Shown one piece after another: positions 60,253 through 64,000 of a DNA stretch of 64,000 nucleotides (within the stretch, counting starts at the first letter, position 1; each line of letters begins with the position of its first letter). Under the pieces are notes generated by a model. It did not search any database, was not told the origin of the DNA, and was given only the letters and a program-made list of their open reading frames with translations. Source of the stretch: Nocardia altamirensis NBRC 108246 (GTDB lineage: Bacteria; Actinomycetota; Actinomycetes; Mycobacteriales; Mycobacteriaceae); the NCBI RefSeq assembly GCF_001612685.1, contig NZ_BDAY01000066.1:1-64000 (forward strand). The letters run 5' to 3'. Both the position numbers and the translations under genes were made by a program.

Positions 60253-61329
60253 GTGGTGAGCATTGCAGTCAATAAGAATCGCGACAATGTTGCGATGCTC
60301 GGTATCGGTGCCTACCGCCCCGAGCGAGTGGTCAGTAATGAAGAGGTGTGCAAGGTCCTCGATTCCACCCCGGAGTGGATCTACGACCGGACCGGTGTTC
60401 GCAACCGCAGGTGGATCAGCGGCGACGAGACGCTGCAGTCGATCGCCGCAGCCGCCGGCGAGCGCGCGATCGTCAACAGCGGCATCGACCGGTCCAAGAT
60501 CGGCACCCTGATCCTGGCCACCTCCAGCTGGCTCATGCTGACCCCGCACGGTGCACCCAAAGTCGCAAACGACCTCGGACTGAACGGGATCGCCGCCTTC
60601 GACCTGACCTCCGGCTGCGGTGGTTTCGGCTACGGCCTCGGCGTGGCCGCGGACCTGATCCGGGCAGGGTCGACCGAATACGTGCTGCTGATCGGCGCGG
60701 AAACGATGACGGTCGGCCTCGACCCGACCGACCGGGGCACCGCGATGATCTTCGGTGACGGCGCGGGCGCGGTGGTGGTCGGGCCGAGCGAGGAGAACGG
60801 CATCTCCCCGACGGTGTGGGGCAGCGACGGCGAAAACGCGAGTGCCATCGCCCAGGATGTCGACTTCCTGACCTACATGGAGAAGGCGCAGGCGTTGCAG
60901 GGCACCGACCCGGCGATCGAGCCGATCGGCCGGATGTCGCTGCGGATGGAGGGCCCCCGGGTGTTCCGCTGGGCGGCGGTGACTTTGCCGCGGGCGCTGT
61001 CCACCGCGCTCGAGGTGTCCGGGGTGTCCAAGGAGGACATCGAGGTGTTCATTCCGCACCAGGCCAACGCCCGCATCAATGAATTGATGAAGAAGAATCT
61101 CGGGCTCGCCGATGACGTCCCGGTGGCCAACGACATCGAGAACACCGGAAACACCTCCGCCGCCTCTATTCCGCTCGCGATGGAAGAGATGCTGGTGACC
61201 GGAAAGGCCAAGGGCGGTCAAACAGCGTTGCTGCTCGGATTCGGTGCAGGCCTGAGTTATGCGGGCCAGGTGGTCACGTTGCCGCCCGCGCCCGCCGAGG
61301 CCAGCTTTGCTGTCGATGCCGTCGAATAG
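60253..61329 (+). CDS. 3-oxoacyl-ACP synthase III-like (KAS III)
   Basis: A 358-residue thiolase-fold condensing enzyme. The FabH-type triad is complete: Cys122 (TSGCGGFGYG), His269 (FIPHQANAR) and Asn300 (ENTGNTSAAS). It starts with GTG; GAAGGCGAAGG lies about 14 bases upstream, and a second GTG follows. KAS III starts fatty-acid chains from an acyl-CoA. A gene here between pyrE and a YhhN gene is not part of the mycobacterial order, so it may be a second, specialised KAS III. Confidence 0.88.
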   Translation: MVSIAVNKNRDNVAMLGIGAYRPERVVSNEEVCKVLDSTPEWIYDRTGVRNRRWISGDETLQSIAAAAGERAIVNSGIDRSKIGTLILATSSWLMLTPHGAPKVANDLGLNGIAAFDLTSGCGGFGYGLGVAADLIRAGSTEYVLLIGAETMTVGLDPTDRGTAMIFGDGAGAVVVGPSEENGISPTVWGSDGENASAIAQDVDFLTYMEKAQALQGTDPAIEPIGRMSLRMEGPRVFRWAAVTLPRALSTALEVSGVSKEDIEVFIPHQANARINELMKKNLGLADDVPVANDIENTGNTSAASIPLAMEEMLVTGKAKGGQTALLLGFGAGLSYAGQVVTLPPAPAEASFAVDAVE

Positions 61330-62032
61330 ACCGTTTCGCACCGGATTTCTCGCGGCCGCGGCAGTCACCGTCTTCGGTGCGCTGACCGGTCGCGAGAAGC
61401 TTCAGTGGCTCGCGAAACCGCTGCTGATGCCGCTGCTCGCGGCCGATGTGGTCACCGAGGGCAGTGCGCTCGACCCGACTGATCGGACCGTGCTACTCGG
61501 CGCGCTCGGCGCGGCGACTGTCGGTGATGTGCTGCTCATCGATCCCGACAACGACCGGCGACTGATCGCCGGTGCGTCCTCGTTCGCGGTGATGCAGGCC
61601 GGGTATTCGGCGCTGTGGTGGCGCCAAGGCGCCAGGCCGCGCACCGACATCGCGGCGCCACGGCTGCTCGCCTGGCTCGGCGCGGCCGGGCTGCTGCGGG
61701 CGAAAGCCCCCGCGGTGGCCGTTCCATTGACCGCCTACGGCGCGACACTCGGCACCGCCGCCTTGCTCGCCTCCGACCCCGATCTCGCCCCCAACGCGAA
61801 AACCGTTGCGGGCCTCAACATCCCCGACACCGACCCACGCAGCCGCCTCGGTCTCGGCGCCCTCCTGTTCACCGCCTCCGACGGACTCATCGTGCTACGC
61901 CGCATCTTCGCGCGCAGCGACCGATCACGCCACCTCACCGAGGCAGTCATCCTGACCACCTACGCCGCCGCCCAATTCCTCCTCGCCGACCCCCACGCAC
62001 ACGTGAAAGCTGTTGTTCCGGTCGACAATTGA
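61316..62032 (+). CDS. YhhN-family (lysoplasmalogenase-type) membrane protein
   Basis: A 238-residue polytopic membrane protein of the YhhN/TMEM86 type. Family marks include KPLLMPLLAADVV and GDVLLIDPDNDR; about seven to eight hydrophobic segments. It overlaps the end of the KAS III gene by 14 bases, indicating co-translation. Some members cleave lysoplasmalogens; bacterial roles vary. The ATG giving MPSNRPFRT is chosen; a start 19 codons earlier would lie deeper in the KAS III gene. Confidence 0.78.
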   Translation: MPSNRPFRTGFLAAAAVTVFGALTGREKLQWLAKPLLMPLLAADVVTEGSALDPTDRTVLLGALGAATVGDVLLIDPDNDRRLIAGASSFAVMQAGYSALWWRQGARPRTDIAAPRLLAWLGAAGLLRAKAPAVAVPLTAYGATLGTAALLASDPDLAPNAKTVAGLNIPDTDPRSRLGLGALLFTASDGLIVLRRIFARSDRSRHLTEAVILTTYAAAQFLLADPHAHVKAVVPVDN

Positions 62033-62115
62033 GATGAAGTGCGGATTGCGTCAGAGCACTCGATGGTTCTGCCGCGCAGTGACCCCAATCGTGCCGGGCC
62101 TATCGGCGCAGGCCC

Positions 62116-62694
62116 TTAATGCACGGCCCGTCCACTGATGAGTGCTGCCAGGTCGATTTCTATCGGTGTTCCGGCCAGGTCGAGGGCGATGCGGCCGGAC
62201 CGCTCACCGACCAACTCGTACTCGCCGTCGATGAGGTGATACGCCGTGAGACTTACTGGCTCGTCGAGATCGACGAGCCAGTAGTACTGGATGCCGACCT
62301 CGGCGTACTCAGCGAACTTGGTGACCTGGTCGGTGCGTTTGGAACCGACAGAAAGTATCTCCACCGCCAATAGCACGTCGGCGGGTTGCCAGCGCGCGAG
62401 ATTCTCGTCGATTCCGGCAGCGGTTACGGCCAGCACGTCAGGCACTCGGACCGTCGATGGCGGACCGGGGTCGATCACCAGCTCGGCTTCGGCGAGCACG
62501 CCATGAGTCGCAGGGAGCTGTGGTTCGAGTTGAGCCGCGAATCGCCAAACCGCGCGTTGATGCATCGATACCGGCCTCGGCGACACGACCAGAACCCCCT
62601 CGACAAGCTCGTAACTACGGCTGTTGTCCTCCGGCAGAGCGATCCAGTCCGCCAGGGTCAGCAGATGATCCGGCCAGTGCATTTCGACAGTCAT
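62116..62694 (-). CDS. Uma2-family (DUF820) putative endonuclease
   Basis: A 192-residue protein of the Uma2 family, which has a PD-(D/E)XK-like fold. Motifs are YELVEGVLVVSP, RVPDVLAV and LLAVEILSVGSKRTDQVTKFAEYAEVG in blocks, giving the Asp...Glu-x-Leu pattern. The ATG has GGGGAGGAGG upstream. Such genes occur in many copies in actinobacteria with unknown role. Convergent with the YhhN gene. Confidence 0.85.
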   Translation of the reverse strand: MTVEMHWPDHLLTLADWIALPEDNSRSYELVEGVLVVSPRPVSMHQRAVWRFAAQLEPQLPATHGVLAEAELVIDPGPPSTVRVPDVLAVTAAGIDENLARWQPADVLLAVEILSVGSKRTDQVTKFAEYAEVGIQYYWLVDLDEPVSLTAYHLIDGEYELVGERSGRIALDLAGTPIEIDLAALISGRAVH

Positions 62695-62794
62695 CGCTTC
62701 CTCCTCCCCACTAAGGCGTCGCTCGCGGCAAGTCTCCCACATGGAAACAGCCTGCGACGTCAGCTACCCCGCGCGGCGAGGTGTGGTTGCGTGG

Positions 62795-63241
62795 TCACAG
62801 CACGACGATGATGCGGTCGCGGTTGGTCGGGTCGACGCGGATCGAGATCGTTTCGCCGACCGCGAGCCGGGGCTTGTCTGCTGGGGTGACGTCGAAAACG
62901 ATTGTTCCGCGGTAGCTTTCGGAGCCGGGGACGGTCAGCTCCAGGTCGAGTTCGGTCAGTTCGGTGTGGTGGTCGGTTCGTTCCAGCGGGTGCACGCCCT
63001 GCACCGTGGCCCAGCCTTCCAGGCCGTCGCGCCACAGCCGCCGATCCGCCTTGGAGGGCCGCGCCGCCAGCATCATCCCGATGCCGACGCAGGAGCCGAA
63101 CAGGCCGACCAGCGCGGCGATCTGATAGGGCACCGTGCCCGGCGGCGTGTGTGGCAGCAGCCAACCCAGCCAGAGACCGAGCACTACCAGGTACCCGGCC
63201 GTCACCCCGAGTACCGTGCGAAGAATCCGCCCGTGATCCAT
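62795..63241 (-). CDS. DUF3592-like small membrane protein
   Basis: A 148-residue protein with two membrane helices (about 8-30 and 38-60) and a C-terminal beta domain (WATVQGVHPLERTDHHTEL, then YRGTIVFDVTPADKPRLAVG). This arrangement resembles DUF3592-type proteins. The ATG (MDHGRILR) has GGAGG at good distance. It lies 72 bp downstream of the TrmH gene in the same direction. Confidence 0.7.
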   Translation of the reverse strand: MDHGRILRTVLGVTAGYLVVLGLWLGWLLPHTPPGTVPYQIAALVGLFGSCVGIGMMLAARPSKADRRLWRDGLEGWATVQGVHPLERTDHHTELTELDLELTVPGSESYRGTIVFDVTPADKPRLAVGETISIRVDPTNRDRIIVVL

Positions 63242-63312
63242 ACCAGCCTCCACCTGGCGACTGTCCGATCTCCAGAATAGGCCGCGCGCAGCACGGACGG
63301 GTGTAGATCGGG

Positions 63313-63999
63313 CTACCAGGCGGTGGCGGGATCGGCGTGCTGGCGCACCCAGGCGTGCATGGCGATGCCTGCGGCGACACCGGCATTGATGCTGCGCGTC
63401 GAGCCGAACTGCGCGATCGAAACCGTCATGGCCGCCGCGTCTTTCGCGTGCTCGGTGACGCCGGGGCCTTCCTGCCCGAACAGCAGCAGGCAGTCCCGGG
63501 GCAGCTCGGCCGTTTCCAGCGGGACCGAGCCGGGCACGTTGTCCACGGCGACCACGGTGAGCCCTTCGCGCACCGCGAACTCGAGCAACTCGGTGATGCT
63601 CGCATGGTGCTCGATGTGCTGATAGCGGTCGGTCACCATGGCACCGCGCCGATTCCAGCGTTTGCGGCCGACGATGTGCACTGCCGCGGCCGCGAAGGCG
63701 TTCGCGGTGCGCACCACGGTGCCGATGTTGGCGTCGTGCCCGAAGTTCTCGATGGCGACGTGGAACGGGTGCCGTCGCCGATCGATATCGGCGACGATCG
63801 CCTCGCGAGTCCAGTACCGGTAGGCGTCGACGACGTTGCGCCGATCACCCGTGGCCAGCAGTTCCTGGTCGAGCCGCGGATCGTCCGGCGGCGGCTCGGC
63901 ATGCTCGTCCGCCCACGGCCCGACGCCGTGCGGATGCTCGCCCCATTCGGTCGGCCCCGCTTGGTCCTGCTCCGCTGCCTCCGGTACTGGGTGATTCAC
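63313..63999 (-). CDS. SpoU/TrmH-family RNA methyltransferase
   Basis: A 228-residue SPOUT methyltransferase. An acidic N-terminal extension precedes the catalytic domain with the three SpoU motifs: NIGTVVRTANAF, LLLFGQEGPGV and STRSINAGVAAGIAMHAW. It would methylate a ribose in tRNA or rRNA. A GTG at 63997-63999 is the first start in the window; the true start could lie beyond the window edge. Synteny with Rv0380c supports the assignment. Confidence 0.85.
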   Translation of the reverse strand: MNHPVPEAAEQDQAGPTEWGEHPHGVGPWADEHAEPPPDDPRLDQELLATGDRRNVVDAYRYWTREAIVADIDRRRHPFHVAIENFGHDANIGTVVRTANAFAAAAVHIVGRKRWNRRGAMVTDRYQHIEHHASITELLEFAVREGLTVVAVDNVPGSVPLETAELPRDCLLLFGQEGPGVTEHAKDAAAMTVSIAQFGSTRSINAGVAAGIAMHAWVRQHADPATAW

Positions 64000-64000
64000 T

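Overview
The window is high-GC (about two-thirds G+C by eye) actinobacterial DNA. It most resembles Nocardia or a close mycolate-producing relative. The main reason is gene order. From about 16.8 kb to the end, genes follow the Mycobacterium tuberculosis Rv0338c-Rv0385 interval: an Rv0338c-type Fe-S reductase, an IniR-like regulator, iniB-iniA-iniC, dnaK-grpE-dnaJ-hspR, flavohaemoglobins (Rv0385 type), clpB, ttfA, pyrE and a SpoU/TrmH methyltransferase. Several extra genes lie between these blocks.

Region 1 (1-10.4 kb) is a siphovirus tail module on the + strand: tail tube, two overlapping tail-assembly chaperone frames joined by a probable -1 frameshift, a 1292-residue tape measure protein with Trp-rich repeats and a Cys/His peptidase-like domain, two baseplate-type tail proteins, a small conserved phage protein, two glycine-rich tail-tip proteins and a last small protein. 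Many of these junctions are ATGA overlaps. A strong hairpin ends the module. No lysis or integration gene follows.

Region 2 (10.4-16.7 kb) returns to chromosomal genes: a DUF4429/SHOCT-type protein, a YdcF-like (DUF218) membrane protein, a gene-poor 1 kb stretch, a coupled pair of acyl-CoA dehydrogenases, two small head-to-head overlapping ORFs and a vapBC toxin-antitoxin pair with a clear twin-palindrome operator.

Region 3 (16.7-26.1 kb) holds the large Fe-S reductase with a repetitive basic tail, a recent tandem duplication of a secreted protein gene, an NRDE/TANGO2-family gene and two secreted alpha-lytic-type serine proteases.

Region 4 (26.2-38.3 kb) is the envelope-stress locus. A three-gene leftward operon (full-length Hsp70-like membrane protein, IniR-like ATPase/LuxR regulator, truncated Hsp70-like membrane protein) is divergent from iniB-iniA-iniC. 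iniB is expanded by near-identical internal repeats, and iniA and iniC encode dynamin-like GTPases. The shared 296 bp intergenic region carries palindromes overlapping a predicted promoter. The combination of two membrane-anchored, catalytically degenerate Hsp70-like proteins with the regulator and the dynamins is the best candidate here for an under-described system.

Region 5 (38.3-44.2 kb) has a TetR regulator, a zinc-type alcohol dehydrogenase, a divergent HxlR regulator/MFS exporter pair, and an alkyl-DHAP-synthase-like flavoenzyme with a 99-residue partner.

Region 6 (44.2-56.5 kb) is the HspR regulon: dnaK-grpE-dnaJ-hspR and clpB, each preceded by a HAIR inverted repeat. Between them lie two type II flavohaemoglobin-like genes, a stand-alone reductase and an NADPH:quinone-type oxidoreductase. 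Region 7 (56.5-64 kb) carries a DUF5666-type membrane protein, ttfA, an SDR gene, pyrE, a KAS III gene, a YhhN gene, a Uma2-family gene, a small membrane protein and the SpoU/TrmH methyltransferase.
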